Source of the DNA: Ciona intestinalis
Lineage: Eukaryota; Chordata; Ascidiacea; Phlebobranchia; Cionidae
Direction of reading: 5' to 3'
Length of the DNA: 64,000 bases
Assembly (NCBI RefSeq): GCF_000224145.3
Contig: NC_020170.2
Coordinates: forward strand, 2,041,589-2,105,588
A model generated the notes under the pieces. The model worked only from the letters and a program-made list of their open reading frames with translations, was not told where the DNA came from and searched no databases. Positions 1-13,700 of the stretch are shown here, piece by piece; position 1 is the first letter of the stretch; every line of letters begins with the position of its first letter. A program made the translations under genes and the position numbers.

Positions 1-740
1 ATCGACTCAAATTTTCTGCTAACTCTCTGAGAATATTAGGCGCCGCAAACGTAGTCTCTTCAAACTGAAATCTCTGTGGGTCTTCGTTATCGTTGTTGAA
101 AGAAAGTCTAGAAAACCCGAACCCGTCATCTCCAAATACGTCTAATTTTCCCTGCCCAATCTCAGGCAACAGACTTCTTGCTTCATGGCTCAAATCAGTC
201 CCAAACTCAGCTCCCATGATACCAACACCCTCCCCTCCAGACTGCGCAACAGCCTCTTTACCGTCTTTTGCCCCTTTCGCTCGTTTTAAAACATTTTTAG
301 GATCCTGTTTCCCCAGAAACGCTGCTATTCTCGGGTTTAGGTTTGCATATTTGAAATAACTGAAGAAAAAACAAAAAATTAGCGTATTGTCAAAACAGAA
401 TTCGTAAAAAATACAGAAGAACGGGGTAAGATGGGACACGTTTTCATTATCTTATTTTTCGTCAAAATTGCCAGTAAACAAAGCATATCTGTACAGAACT
501 ATACAACCGTAGCCCACGATTCTTAAAGAGCATTGATAACTACTAAAAAAAGTCATGAAATATGGGATATATAGGTACTAACGGTATCCCATCTTACCCC
601 CGCAGTACCATACACGTATCTTACCGTAAAGCTTGCGGGAGCTCTTCTGGCTCCTTTCGTACCCGTTTGTATTGGCGAGTAGAGTTTCTTTGTTGATGGA
701 AGAAAAGCATATCATGGTTATCAGGAGTGGAAGGTTCCAT
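1..740 (-). CDS. Unrecognised protein, N-terminal two exons (partial, runs off left edge)
   Basis: Two coding exons join in frame on the minus strand. Exon 1 runs 740 to 625: it starts at an ATG and gives MEPSTPDNHDMLFFHQQRNS, then a basic stretch, and ends at a GTAAGA donor with two bases over. Exon 2 runs from 359 to the window edge after a TTTTTTCTTCAG acceptor; its first base completes an Arg codon. Together they give about 158 residues with no stop. Exon 2 has a basic segment with KNVLKRAKGAK, then acidic, Gly-rich and Phe-rich sequence with DVFGDDGFGFSRLSF. No signal peptide, membrane segment or known domain is visible and the family was not recognised. The phase match and open frame support a real gene. 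A MITE fills most of the intron (about 420-609). Vezatin lies upstream on the same strand. Confidence 0.72.
420..609 (-). mobile_element. MITE copy 1 (GGGTAAGATGGGACA family)
   Basis: The ends are inverted: GGGGTAAGATGGGACAC on the left and TATCCCATCTTACCCC on the right. The interior resembles the other copies in reverse orientation (TTTTCATT, a Cys-poor AT-rich core, then ACTAACGGTATCCCATC). It lies in the first intron of the partial gene at the left edge. Confidence 0.8.
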
Positions 741-2411
741 CTTGATTTATGCTAAATATACTTAACTGTCAATTAATCACACCATTCTTCCTAAAGCGAG
801 TTATTGTTATTTACAAAGACATAGACATGCAAAATGCACTATAGTAGTGACTGACTAAAAATAGCTGGCAACATTAGGTCCAGCAGAATAAGAATACAGA
901 ACTTTCGAGTCTAAATAAAACACAAACACAAACTTTCGAGTCTAAATAAAATACAATCTGTTGTGTTTAAAGACACACATCAAGTCTCCAAAGGGTAAAA
1001 GCTCTTTAACACAAGTTAATTTCGAGCTTTAGGTGCTCAGTTGAGTAAACATTCAAACCGTCCTTAACACACTGAGTGCACTTGATTTTAAAAGCGGTTT
1101 TTTCAATCTGTATCGTAAGAATTTAATATTGACCGTTGTACATTACTGAAGGACTACCGTAAGAATTAATAATTACGTTTATTTTCCATGCTTTAGTTTC
1201 GACACAGTGTGATATTCATTTATAAGCTGCTGACGTGAATTATATCAGCTTTTGTATAAGCATAGGCTGCAATAGACTTTCAAACTTGTCCTTCTATATA
1301 CACTATCAGTTACAGCTTAGCTTTATCCTCATATCGAACCACTATATTTCACTAACAACAATCTTAAACGATTCCAATTACTTCAATAATTGGTCCTTAA
1401 TTCACTAAACACAAGAACGCTTTCACCACTTACTGAGTGTATTGTGATACTCGCGAATTTCGATACGGTCGAGTGAGCGAATGAAGCGTCGACAGGTACA
1501 GCACGCCGGTGGTTGCCTAGGAACACGAACTTATGTTTTGGCTTTTTAGTGCTTACCTGAAGTTATCTAAAACACCGCTAACGTAACCTACTTACCAGTA
1601 ATAAGACTTCAGCTATAATTTTATCCAATTAAATACATATACATTAGTTCAGACGGTAACTCGATTCGTTCGCTAAACTAAAACTTATTCTCAGACCTGC
1701 GTAATTCATTATTTTATGTTTGAGCAGTAAATATATAAGTTTACTGAGTCATTACCGTAGCTCTTATTTAACTTTCTACCTTAATATAAAAAACGACCTT
1801 CCAACACGTTAGGATTTCTGTTCAACATCATTCTCACTATTTGTCGTCAAAACAGAGAGATCGTTTATATCAAGGCGTGGTATGACGCAGCTGGGTCCGA
1901 TGTCTTTGTTATAAAATCCCTTCACACAATAGTTAATACAAATTGTACGTAGCATGGTTTTATTCGCACTTGGGACATACAATTACTGGAAATTATATTT
2001 CGTATAAAGCTTGGCACAAAAGCAGCATTTAAATTAGTTTAAATATGGCCACAATTACTGTTTTGAATTACCTTTCTAAAAGTAATATACGTGACAAAAA
2101 AAAAAAACAGTGTAAAAGCTGCAGTGCGTATAGATTCAGATTTGGCAGCATTGGACATGGAACTTAATATGTAGTGACACCAACTTCAGTTTTACACTCA
2201 ACACTGTAAAGGGATAAACAATAGATAGTACAGACATACCAACATACCGTTGTTCTGATGCAAATAGTAAAACATACCATTGATATTGTATAGTGAAAAT
2301 ACGCTAAGAAACACATTGCAAGCTGTTTTAGCACCCTAGTTCTAGAATAAACTTTCACAGTGTAAATTACATCAAGAAAAATTGGCAAAGCAATATCTTA
2401 AACATTTCAAT
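741..2411. other. Intergenic: upstream of the left-edge gene, 3' flank of vezatin
   Basis: No coding exon could be supported here. The minus-strand vezatin gene ends at 2412, and a minus-strand AATAAA (plus-strand TTTATT at 1958-1963) is a candidate poly(A) signal about 450 bases beyond its stop. The part next to 740 should hold the promoter of the left-edge gene. A short near-duplication of AACTTTCGAGTCTAAATAAA occurs at about 900-948. Confidence 0.5.
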
Positions 2412-5400
2412 TCAACTAGAATCGCTATCAGAGCCATATGTTGTGATCTGACCACAGCCAATTTGTTTACTACGAGCCATTGCAGCTGCTTGTAGGGCAA
2501 TTGCTCCAGGAAAACCAATGCCTAAACCAGAGGTCCAATCTGGGTCAGTTTGATTATCATCACTATCGGTTGATGTTGATTGTGATTCAATAGTTGGCAT
2601 TGTTACAACACCGTTGCGTGTATTGTGTGCACGCTTGTTTGTTGGTGGTCTGCGACCTTTAGGTGCTGATCTTTTAGGAAAACTTAGCATTTGAGAACGA
2701 ATTTCTCCATTCAATGTATCACTTGCTTGTGGGTCTACTTCCAAATCATCCCCTTTTAGTTTAGAATTATTAATATTGTTTAAATCACAAGATACAGACT
2801 GATCACTTGTGTCAACAATATCAACTTCACAGTTTTCTTCAGGATTATTAGATTTCTCTTCAATTGATAATTCTTCATTTTTTAATTGATCTTCCACCTT
2901 CTTTCCTTTGTATCCTGGAAAGAGTTTCATCTTCCACATCTCGCGCTCCTTTTCGGAAGTCTTCACAGCCAACACAGATCGCAACTCCCGCATCACAGTA
3001 GCTGTGTCCTCCACAATTTTGGTCGGGCGGGAATCAAACATATCACCTCTGTCGTAATCTTCATCAGAGCTGTCATCTGCAATTGCTTCAAAAATCTGCA
3101 GAAACAAATTAATGCTTTTTGGGGGCAAACTTTGTAAAATCAAAAACTAAATTTGTAAAGAAACACTATTTTAAACAATTTTAGGGGGCGGGTCAAATTA
3201 ATACTGTCTGACGCACTAATGGAACATGAAAGTTTCTGAGGTGAAAAATTCTAATTTTTATTGATTTTACTGCATCTTAAAACGTTTTTGTTAAGTTCAA
3301 ATATAAACAATTACATTGTTACCTGGTCTTCCATTGTGACCTCATCATCAGTATTATCAACCACAACTAATTCTTCATCTTCTGTAACAACTGGTTGAAC
3401 AATATTTTCTGTTTCTTCCTTTTCGCTCTCATTTTCTTCAAAACCAGAAATTTCTTTGTTAAACTGTGCCCAGCAGTCTAAGCCAGACTCAAGATGTCTG
3501 CCTATGTTTATGAAATTATCTGTAAAACATTTGTGTTAATACACTAAAACTAAAGTATTTTGACGCTGTGGCATAGTAACTAGCGCGCCTGCCTTTGACC
3601 CAGAGGTTACAAGTTTAAGGCTTGTCGCTGTTACCATTGTGGGGTATGTGTCCTTGGACAAAATACTAAACTACAATTCTTTAACTCAGTGGCCGTTCAT
3701 GTTTTGTCTAAATAGAAAAGCAATCACTCAAAATTAGGTGTATGGAACAGAACATCCGTGTTTTAACGATTGTCGTTTTCCTTCATCCCAGGATAAATCA
3801 AGTTACATTTGTTCATTTATTAAATATAAAGGTAAAAGTCAGTAACCTGGTAGTTGGACCTGTGTATTATCCAATGGCAAACTTTCTTCTAGCTGCATGG
3901 CACTGTAGATAGAAACAATTTGGATGTGAAAAGACGTTCACATGCTATGTGTTTAGTGGGCAACACTACCGAAAGAATTAACAAATAGTTTTTGGCAACA
4001 ATCAAAAGATTTGGAATCACTGACGTAGGCGATAGTATGCACAATAGATGAGAAATAGTTAATTTTAAAACTTTTTATAACAAACTTACGCATGCATAGC
4101 TGCTCTCATATGAACTTGCAAACTATGTAAGTTGATTCTCAGCACAGATGTTTTGCATGGTTGTCCCTCACCTAATAAATCAATATTAATTTAAACATAG
4201 TATTGAAGTCTTTTAATCAATAAATCTATCAAATGTTACACATATACAGTAATTACAATTTATATCAATTAAGATTTGCCTAGTGTTCTGAATGTATGAG
4301 CAAAACAGGAAATTGTATGTTTAATTGCTTTACCAATGTTATTATTATTATAATCCATTCAAAAAGTTGCTGTATACAAAACATAGTGGACACAAAATGA
4401 TTGTATATAGCTTTTACATACCTTGCGATTGTTGTGGAATATTCTTTGTATTTGTTACATACTTATGCATATCATAACTGCACTGTAATGATTGCAAGCT
4501 ATCAGCTGTAACTGTGTTTGGTTGATCTAATATAGAAGTGAAACGAGACAAGAAACCTGTGAACAGTTGGATGAAATGGATTTATTATTTTCTATCATAC
4601 CAAACGTGTAACAAACTAATACACTACTAAGTTATTATAAACCAATTTGTACACACAAGACAAAATATAAAGACATGGCACAATTGTTAGGGTGCTTGCC
4701 TTTTCCTACAGTTATAACTCCTCTTAAAGTTACATGCATTGACTTGTTGTAACATATAAGCGGGCATGAAGTGTAAATTTAGGACATAAACGTTTCCGAG
4801 CATTTAAGATGATAATTGTTTACTTATATAATGACAGTTGTTTTAAAAAATTATGATAATGACTTTATATAAAAAAATGATAATGCCTTAGGGTTTTACT
4901 TCTATAATGACAATTGTTTACTTATACAAAACAGATAATATTGCCTTTATATAAAAAAATGTGATAATTTCTTGCCATTTTTACTCATATATTGACAACT
5001 GTTTATTTATACAAAATTTATGCTAATGCCAATACAAAAAAAACATGATAATGCCTTGGCATTGTATAAAAGTTAATTTTTATTTAGAGAACTTACCATG
5101 AGATGTAAAATCCCATGTCGTACCAGATAACGTCAACGACAATCTTGTCAGCATTTCCGATCTTTGTTTACATAGAAGTTCATTTAAACATTTCAATGCA
5201 CTAAGAGAGTAACCATCTGTGGCATTGAACATTTCTGAAGGGGTTGAGTTCTATAACAACAGAGAACATATAATATATTAGAGATGTTTATACATTATTA
5301 TAGGGTGGGAAAGATGGGACACCTTTAGCATATAATATCCAAATATCTGGATTGTCTATTAAACAATAAACAATGGTCTATGGAGGCCAGGAGGATACAG

Positions 5401-8400
5401 TTTTATAATTCTTAGAATGTTCTTAGTTTACTACAAAATGGGTAAAGAACATAGAATGATTAGGTGTCCCATCTTCCCCAACTCTACTGTAGGTTATGAA
5501 ATATTCAATATGTTATTACAATACAATCTGATACAGTGATACAGATTATTTAGCCACAGCAATGTTACTTAACTTTTAAGAAAATTATAGTGAAAAAGTA
5601 CAGAAGTTAAGATATAATAAGGAACCAAATCCTTTTATTGCTAAAAACCGTTTGCACTTTTAAGTTTTTATAAAGTAAACGTTAGAGGAACTGAAAGAAA
5701 AATGACTAGTTGGCCACTGTGGTTTTGGTAAGGCATTAAGATTATAAAGCACAAAATGTGGGACCAATATTATAAAGGGAAGACACTGTATTGCATATTG
5801 ACAAAATGTTAGGGATGTTGGGGGACATGTGACCCGAAATTTGAAAAAGGTTACTTTATATTTTTAGAAGCCTGATTTTAAACCTTCAGCATCTTAACCC
5901 TGCAGTTAGCTTGCAGTTTTTAACATATACATACATTAACACATAAGACTGTTTTTTATTGACACAAAAGACACACACATACCTCCATAAAGCAAACTCC
6001 CAGTTTACTAAGTGGTACTTTACAAATAAAATATTCTTCCAAATCGCATGAATCTTGAAGAGAATATTCTAGAAGTTGATTTGTAGCAGTTCGACACACG
6101 AGGGTGCACTTAACAATGGACCTCATAACGTTATATCTCAACTTCATAAACATTCGTGCAGAACCACGATTCATTAACTCAATACGTGAAATTGGTGTTG
6201 TTCCGTTTACTCTGGGTATTTGTTGTTTTAAACAATATATAAATATATATATTCTTAATTTTAAACTGCACTTGTTAAATATAAACTAAAGGAAGAGTTA
6301 AAAAATTAAAAAAATGGCACTTCTTCTTTCCTTTTAAAATTTTGAATTTAAATTTAGTATTTTTTTCTGGTATTAATTTATCCATTGGTTTGTTTTTATA
6401 TATGTTTGACTATAAACCAGGCACATGTTATTTATAATAGTACAAGTTTGACTTTGAAAATTTATCCAAAAAAATTTACTTACAGTTTATAACCTCTAGA
6501 AACGACCTCAACTTCTTGTATTAATCGAATACTTCGCTTGATTTGTGAATGAAGTTGTGCGCTAATGCATAGAAACCTATTTAGGGCATGTAAGTTTCCT
6601 TCATGCTTACGTTTCCACATTTCAATGATTATCTGTGTAGGAAATGCAATAAAAACACTTGCAGTGGCATATATATGTGTATATATATGTAGCATAGAGA
6701 TTAGTATAGGTGCCAACTGTTTTTTTAAGGTAGGGGAGGCAGCGATAGCTGGACATGCATTCCTATGAAATAAATCCAACTTATTGGTTATCATGTTCAC
6801 GAAATAATGCAGTGTAGAAAGTACCTAGATGGGTCAACCTATATGAACACTATGCTGTTAACAATGTTGGTGTGAGTGCTTTTTAGCAAGTCAAAAATTG
6901 GCTTAAATCTCAGGGCCTTTACTGATGGTCCCAAAAGGCCCAACACTGTTACTAAATAGAGCAGAATACATTGAAATGAATATAATTAAAAATTAACCTA
7001 ACTGGAAATGTAATAACATAAAACCATTACACCGGGTTTAACAAATTTTAAAGTGGATTTAAAAACTACTGACTGCTTACCTCTAACCTAACATTAAAAC
7101 AGATGACACCAAGGGCAATAATAGCCAAACATGACTGTGGAAAGGTTGGTAGTGTTGAGAAAAAGAAGGAAATGAAGCAAGCAACAACCAACACCACCAT
7201 AGCAGAATATCTGTGAAGTTAGGATTTAGTTTACAAAAGGTATCTTATACAAAAATGTTTCTAATAGACAAAAACAAAATTACATTTTGAACACAATTTA
7301 TGCTGATTTTCATGAGAAAAATGAAGGTCAGATTACATTCACATACAGAGTGAACAGACTTTTTCAGTTAATTACACAAATGTTAAGTAAGTAAGAATGT
7401 TTCATAAATCATAAAACCTTATGGCCCATATTATAAGATTTTACGACCTTTTTCATTGATAATTAATCCATGTATTAACACGTATGGTGCTACTGCTATG
7501 GACTTATATTTCCGTAATTGTAGCATCAAATAGTAGTGCTTATAGACCTTATAGGCACTTGTACCATATCAGACACAGATAAGCAGCTTACATAGTAAGA
7601 TACATATCTTAGAAATAAATACTAGGTGATCCTACAATGACAAAAATCAGTCCATACGTGTTAATACATGGATTAAAATGGATTCACTGCTAAAGCAGGT
7701 AATGATAAATGTCAAACTCGTAACACACTTAAACCTATTAACACCATTGGATATGCTATCTAATTGATTTACCTGAATGAGTTATGCCCCGATTTGGAAG
7801 CATGTTTAGTTGGCTTTTTGATTTCATTGCTGTTTATAGCGTTCAAAAACTGCTGGGGTGTTTGAATACACAGATAGTCAAGGTCATCTTCTAAAATAAC
7901 TTTGCTTTGCAGAATTTCACTTCCATATCTTGAGTGAAAATGGCGGCTCTGCATTTATAATTTGGTATTTAATAAATATTATAGGTAACATGCGACCTTG
8001 TGTTTTCAATTTCTGAACTTTTTATTTGATAATTAAATGTTTAGTAAACCCTATGCTATAACAATACCTATACAATACTGGGTATATTTTATTTATTAAC
8101 TTATATAAAGCTTGAAAATGGTCTAGAGTTGATATAAAATATGCATTGTAAAAACAGTAGACTATGCAAAGTCTTGATAAAAATTCTACAATTTTGATTC
8201 AAAGTAAATTTTACCCCCCAATAACATGACATACCATGTCCACTAACACATCCTCAGAAAGTGGGAATATGTGTGAACATTTTCGCCGTAATTCCTCCAT
8301 TTGCAGTCTGAAGTATTCCTAATAAAAAAATAAATACATAAGATACAACCAATACAACTTAAAACACCTTCTACTTACAGGGAATGAGGTACCATACCAA

Positions 8401-8998
8401 AACCCTTGCTTTGCTGGTTTAATGCTGCTGTTTCTTCTTTCATTTTGATGATGAGGTTCAATCAAGTCTAAGTCCTGAAGGTATTCATATAATGGTGTAC
8501 CCTGGAAGATTTATTGCATATAATAATGGGGATCAAACCAGTTGAATATACATACATATATATTGTAAATATTGATTTTATGTAGCATATCAATTGTTTG
8601 TACTAAACGTAACTAAAGGTGTAACTGAAATATGATTCACTTTTATAAGTTTAAAAAACATCAAATTTGTTTAATTATACTGTACTAATATTTTATCTTA
8701 TAAATGATAAGACCTTGTTTTGCAGTTTGCCAAAGGTGCATGTATAATAAAATGGGAGGATTTATAATGCAGGATTTAGTTTGTATATTACATTTTAACT
8801 AGTTGCATGAGCAGAAGATATTACAGGTGTAACATTTTATTAAAAAATATTAAACATTTTTTGTAAATATCTACATTGTAGTATATAATATATATATTCA
8901 TATTTACAGAAAATCATGCAGAAAATAACATCTACCTCCAAAACAACATCTTCTTCAATTGAGAATTTCTCATTTTCAACAGAACTTAGTTCAGGCAT
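2412..8998 (-). CDS. VEZT: Vezatin (adherens-junction transmembrane protein), complete
   Basis: Thirteen exons on the minus strand: 8998-8936, 8501-8379, 8318-8235, 7948-7773, 7210-7081, 6632-6484, 6211-5983, 5250-5097, 4556-4422, 4171-4090, 3902-3847, 3519-3323, 3095-2412. All phases agree and the 2262 nt give 753 aa, close to the 779 aa of human vezatin. The N-terminus has GTPLYEYLQDLDLIEP like human NSPLYQYLQDLG. Exon 5 encodes two hydrophobic segments (about residues 150-187) separated by TLPTFPQS. Exon 6 carries the family signature SIRLIQEVEVVSRGYKL. Exon 8 has NATDGYSLSALKCL, and the last exon MRELRSVLAVKTSEKEREMW, both like human. The tail is acidic, then Ser-rich. Vertebrate vezatin is a two-pass protein of cell junctions linked to myosin VIIA and cadherin-catenin complexes; that role here is inferred from homology. 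There is one plausible ATG, 21 codons before the first donor. Confidence 0.93.
3560..3823 (+). mobile_element. tRNA-derived SINE, near full length, inside a vezatin intron
   Basis: The head resembles a tRNA promoter: an A-box-like stretch at GTGGCATAGTAACTAGCG and a B-box-like GGTTACAAGTTTAAGGC. The body has TAACTCAGTGGCCGTTCATG and GTATGGAACAGAACATCCG. The tail is AAGTTACATTTGTTCATTTATT. Body and tail recur in many copies in this window. It fills about 264 of the 327 bases of the intron between vezatin exons 11 and 12, antisense to the gene. Confidence 0.7.
4735..4785 (+). repeat. Short SINE-tail fragment
   Basis: Sequence around GTTGTAACATATAAGCGGGCATGAAGTGTA resembles the SINE segment that elsewhere reads GTAACTCGTAAGCGAGCATGAGGTGTA. 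It lies in a vezatin intron. Divergent and short. Confidence 0.35.
5301..5490 (+). mobile_element. MITE copy 2
   Basis: Left end TAGGGTGGGAAAGATGGGACA, right end TGTCCCATCTTCCCCAACTCTACTGTA. The forward-orientation interior has CCTTTAGCATATAATATCC and TAAACAATAAACAATGGTC. It lies in the vezatin intron between exons 7 and 8. Confidence 0.85.
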
Positions 8999-9166
8999 AA
9001 TTTAAGTCGCCTACACATGCTATAGTGTTTAATCAAAATTAATGAACAATGTTTGTAAAAAGTTACGACAGAGTTCATATATTTGATTTACAAGTATATA
9101 AACATACCATATGATAATCTAGCATTCCATTTAATATCATATAAAATAGTTACCACATGCATGATG

Positions 9167-9216
9167 NNNNNNNNNNNNNNNNNNNNNNNNNNNNNNNNNN
9201 NNNNNNNNNNNNNNNN
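9167..9216. other. Assembly gap (50 N)
   Basis: Fifty N lie between the vezatin start and the SH3BGRL-like stop. The rest of 8999-10001 is AT-rich and shows no supported exon. It should contain the vezatin promoter and the 3' UTR of the SH3BGRL-like gene. Confidence 0.95.
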
Positions 9217-10001
9217 TCTGAAAAAATGTAAATAACTGCAGCAAAATGTGATCAGTAAAAAAATAAATTTTACACATTTGATTGAACTATCGATTTTTTA
9301 AACAAAAAAAATAACAGAAAAAATGAACAAGAGTTCAAAGTTTCGCAAAATTTAGACAACAAATGGGAAGAGCACAGCTTTAAAGAATAAATGCTGATAC
9401 AATGAATATGAAATCAATTGGCACATACAGATTAAGATAACTGACACAATTAGACAATTAACCAAAGGTCAGAACCCTAGATATACATATTCAAGGTGAC
9501 CTTGGTAGGTGGACACTCGACACTTAACAAGTTTTACCACAATGACAGTTAGAAACACACAATGAACAAACAGATAATATGCAACATTAATGTACACTCA
9601 TTCAGTATAGTGCAAATCTAAAGAAATTGCTAGCACAATGCATTATTACTTTACAACACTGTAAATCATAATAGTCTTAACTCTTAACTGCACCATGAAG
9701 CTCAAACTACCAAAGAAAATTTGCTGAATGTTTTTTATACATCATAGTCAAGAGTAATAAAAATGTATTTTTTAAACAACTTACGTACTAATACAGCAGC
9801 ATTTTTTCTACTTTGGTGAATTTCATGGACTGTAACTGCCCTATACAACAGCAGCAGTCATATCATAACATTCTAAGAAAACAATCGTGTTCTTCACATG
9901 CTAATTAAAATAAAAGGTGCTTAATCGACAAAAACAGTTTCCTCATTCCGCAGTTTTGAGATGTTTAAATACAGTTGTCGCATTTCTCTAGTAGCTCAAA
10001 A

Positions 10002-10704
10002 TTATGCAGCGTTTTTACGTTTCGCAATTAGTTTTTCCTCAAAAGAACCTGGAGGGGGATCAAGCTTGAAGAAAGAAAATGGTGTCATATTTTCCATAGC
10101 AAGAAAAAATTCTTCATAATCTCCACAGTATTCATCATTGCTAAAAATCTGCACAGGATAGGAACTGAATAAGTGGATGTAATTTATTTATCCTGAAGTG
10201 CCAACACAATGGCTGTCATTATAACACGGTGCTTTGTTTTATACAACACGTGCCCACTTACCATTTTTTTATTAGCATGGTGTATAAACGAAGCAAATAA
10301 TGCACCTTGGGTGTTAAGGTTATTAAAGGACAATCCTGGCCTAAATATAGGGTCCCTTGGCATGCTATAGTGCGGGACCTTACGTATGTAGAATAGGAGA
10401 TGAAGATTCGGGGTACATTTGGTATATTAAAAAAATCGTAAACAAATTTATATATATATTATATATACAATAATATATACATTATGTAAAAAGCAAATAC
10501 CTGTGGAGGCAATATTTGAGCTCCATCTTTCGTTTTTTCCTTTGGCATGTTTTCTATCATTATATCCCTTGCAGATGTATTCATGGTGAGGTCAATGATT
10601 TCGGCATCGATATTATTCACCTCAATGAACTGAAGAACTTTGATCTGTTGATCTCTTATGTGTGTTTTGGTATAACAGGAGGTCGTATATACTACAATGC
10701 CCAT
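10002..10704 (-). CDS. SH3BGRL: SH3BGRL-like thioredoxin-fold protein, complete
   Basis: Two exons on the minus strand, 10704-10501 (68 codons) and 10148-10002 (48 codons plus TAA), joined in phase 0 at CAG|GTATTT and TGTGCAG|ATT. The 116 aa product matches the family length (human SH3BGRL is 114 aa). It starts MGIVVYTTSC, contains ILPPQIFSNDEYCGDYEEFF like human [20 protein letters not shown], and ends in a basic tail. The fold is thioredoxin-like but there is no CxxC pair, so redox catalysis is not expected; family members act as small scaffold proteins. An earlier in-frame Met (MLFCTYLK) lies in what looks like 5' leader and is not preferred, because the family begins with M-x-I/V-x-V-Y. 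A possible non-coding first exon could end at a CG|GTATGA donor near 11026. It may be any of the SH3BGRL paralogues. Confidence 0.9.
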
Positions 10705-13700
10705 TTTTAAGTATGTGCAAAAAAGCAAAACATAAAATCACCTGAAACACTACAAGTATAGACAGAAGATAATACATTTGATTGGTTTAACATTCTTAAC
10801 CTTATTATATGACATTGACATAAACGGTTGTTTATGTTTTATAATGTTTACACAGCTGAGCCTGAGTGTTGTTTAGGTCATTTAGTTTAACAAGGAGCAT
10901 TATCTATGAATCCATGCAATATACTTGCTTTCATTTTCGCTTATTATAAACAGTCAACTTAAAACTGACACAAACGGCCACAAACACGGCTCTCGAAATG
11001 ACTTTGTGTTTTAAGAACTCATACCGATTTCCAAATGCAAGCCCAGCTGTGCTCTTTAGCTCCATCTCGTATCAAACGGTATTGCATAATAAAAAGCGTG
11101 AATATTGTCCCATGAAAGATTTTTATTAATCAGGTAGACAACGGCAAAAATGGTTGAAACTGAAATGAATATAATTTAAACTTGTTTAAAAAAAGTTAAT
11201 CCGACAACCTACATTTCTTAATCTTCGAAGCAGAACTTTGTTTGTGTGAGCAAGTTAGATTTCAGCGTGCAACCAATGGCGTTATACGAGTAGTCGGAAA
11301 TGTGCGTGGGATTCGTGTGGCGGTGTAGGTTGTGTATATTAACAGGCAGTGTGGGCTGTGTACATAAGTTGCATCCTTAGTATTGGTCTGGCTGTAAAAG
11401 TTACACGCAAGATGTCGCTAGTGTACTGTAACATTTATGAATAAATTGTGACATCTTCCGGTCAAGTCAGTTTAAAATAATGTACCTATCTTCATTCTTA
11501 TACGCTATCATTTTGATTAACCGATAAAATGGGTAAATTATCATAATGGCTGTGTAATTTTAAGGCTGACTTGAAACTGGTTTTGTGATAGTAATCAGCG
11601 CGACGATGTTTGCCGTCTGTGCCACTTACGCGACGTTTTCCTAGGAATGTGTCAACAGGTTATGTTTTAGCACTTACCTTAGGCACGAGATCCTGTACAC
11701 ACTCAAAACAGTCGAGTGTCGCTGTGTTGCCAGTATGGCAGAAGTAGAGTGGGTAATAGCCACTTTACGCATAGTTTGTGATATGCACTCATCAGTCAAG
11801 TGCGCCCGAGATGCGCCTGACGTCTAAATCTAATTGCGCATAATTCTGTATCCTCTGGCGTGTGTCCGCTGGCCGTTAGTTAACATGGTAGCTTGTAGGC
11901 GGCAGTATTTAGCAGCGTCTTTTTACATCTACCGAGATAATGTTCACTAAAGCGCTATATGAATGGTTTGTGTACAGGGGTTACAGAAAGCGTGTAGTAA
12001 ACTTCTCGTATTACTTTCAGGGCAGGCCAGAAAGACAATCGCTTTTTGTTTAGCCAGAGTTGAATTTCTAATTCAACATTTCAATGTTTTTAAGTCCTAT
12101 GGTAAGTGGTCTTCCATGTTTTTACAGCCATACACGGCCGTTCCTAGCCATAGGCAGTGTAATTACATGTCAATAATTAGGCACGTTGATTTAATTTGCG
12201 CAGATGCTTAAGGAAGTCAGACCGCTGTAAAGCCCACCAACTCATGCGTAAGTTATTGAAGATTTTCGCGGCACACTAAGTGCTAGTTACAACTCGGAAG
12301 TATTTCTCTTGGGTCAAACTAGTAGACATTTTGGCAAGCATTGGCAAACTTATTAACGCACAACGGTTTGTATAATTGCACTTTTCAGTTGGCCAGAAAT
12401 TACACGTAAATTTTTCATGTAATTACTGAACTGATTAAAACTACGAAGTGTGTTTGCGGTATACAGTACGTAATATCTGAGATACGTTATTATGTTTGCT
12501 TTGATGAATAGGCCAGTGTTTGCTTAGCTAATTGTCAAATTGTGTGATATTGGTATTTTGCGATGATGGTATCTTTGGAATTTAATCTTTTTGCTATATT
12601 ATGTGGACACGCCACGAGTGCTTAGTTAAATAGACCACAAATTTATGTTTGTATACTGAATAAGTCTAACAAATATTTTGCTATAGAATATAAGCAACTT
12701 TCGATGGTTTTAATCGTCGAATGTGATATAAAAATCTTATTAAAAAAATGTTTTAAATTTCTTCATGTTGTTTATAGCCATTCGTCCAGCTAAAACTGTC
12801 CATTATCGTCAGAGATAGTTAGTTAATAGTTGTGTTGGTCCGGCATTACCATCTCATGTTAAACGACATGAATAATTGAAGCTCTCATCGACAAATTGAA
12901 GACATGTTACTTGTGCTATTTGACCACTTATATACTAATCATTAAATATAAAGCGAAATGGAGATTGTCAACTATGCAGAGTGCTTTGTGTGTTATATTA
13001 GGGTCTGCAACACATAATAGAGTAGCGCTTGTGTATCGTATGGCAAAATCTGGCTAAAGGACTCGGGTTTAGATCTTGAAGAGATTAATTTCACGCGGTT
13101 GAATTTGAACAACCTTTTGGCTACGTTCGGCACACTTTTAAAGTTTTATTTTACATACAAAGGCAACATGCGTATAAATTACTTGCGTTGGTAATACATG
13201 TAGCAAAATCAAGTGCATTATAATAAATCTTTATAAAAACAGCACGTGCAGATTATTATCTTTCGCTTTAGACGCAACGCGCTGGAGCAACATGGCCCAA
13301 CATGACCGAATGTGAATAATTCAACACCCAACAGCGAACGCTAGTGCGTCGAAATGCTGTAAAGGTCGTTGTTGGGTAAATAAAGATGCTATACGTTGCC
13401 TAATTCGCCAATATTGTGTACGACGCAACACATTTTACTAGATAAGTGAATCAGTGTAAAATTAAAGAAGTAATGAAACCACTGATTTCGTTTTCTGTTC
13501 TGTTATTTCAGTTAAAAGCTCTGGGCCACAAACCGCTGTTCTGCTTGGTTAAGTTTTGTTTGTTGTTTTAACGTCTATGAACAGAAAAAAATCTTTGCTG
13601 CGAATCGTAATGGATTTTATCCACAAGACAAATTTGTTGAAGTTTTTTTTATTTAATTATACTGACATCTTTATAATGGTGTATACTGTATAGAAATAAC

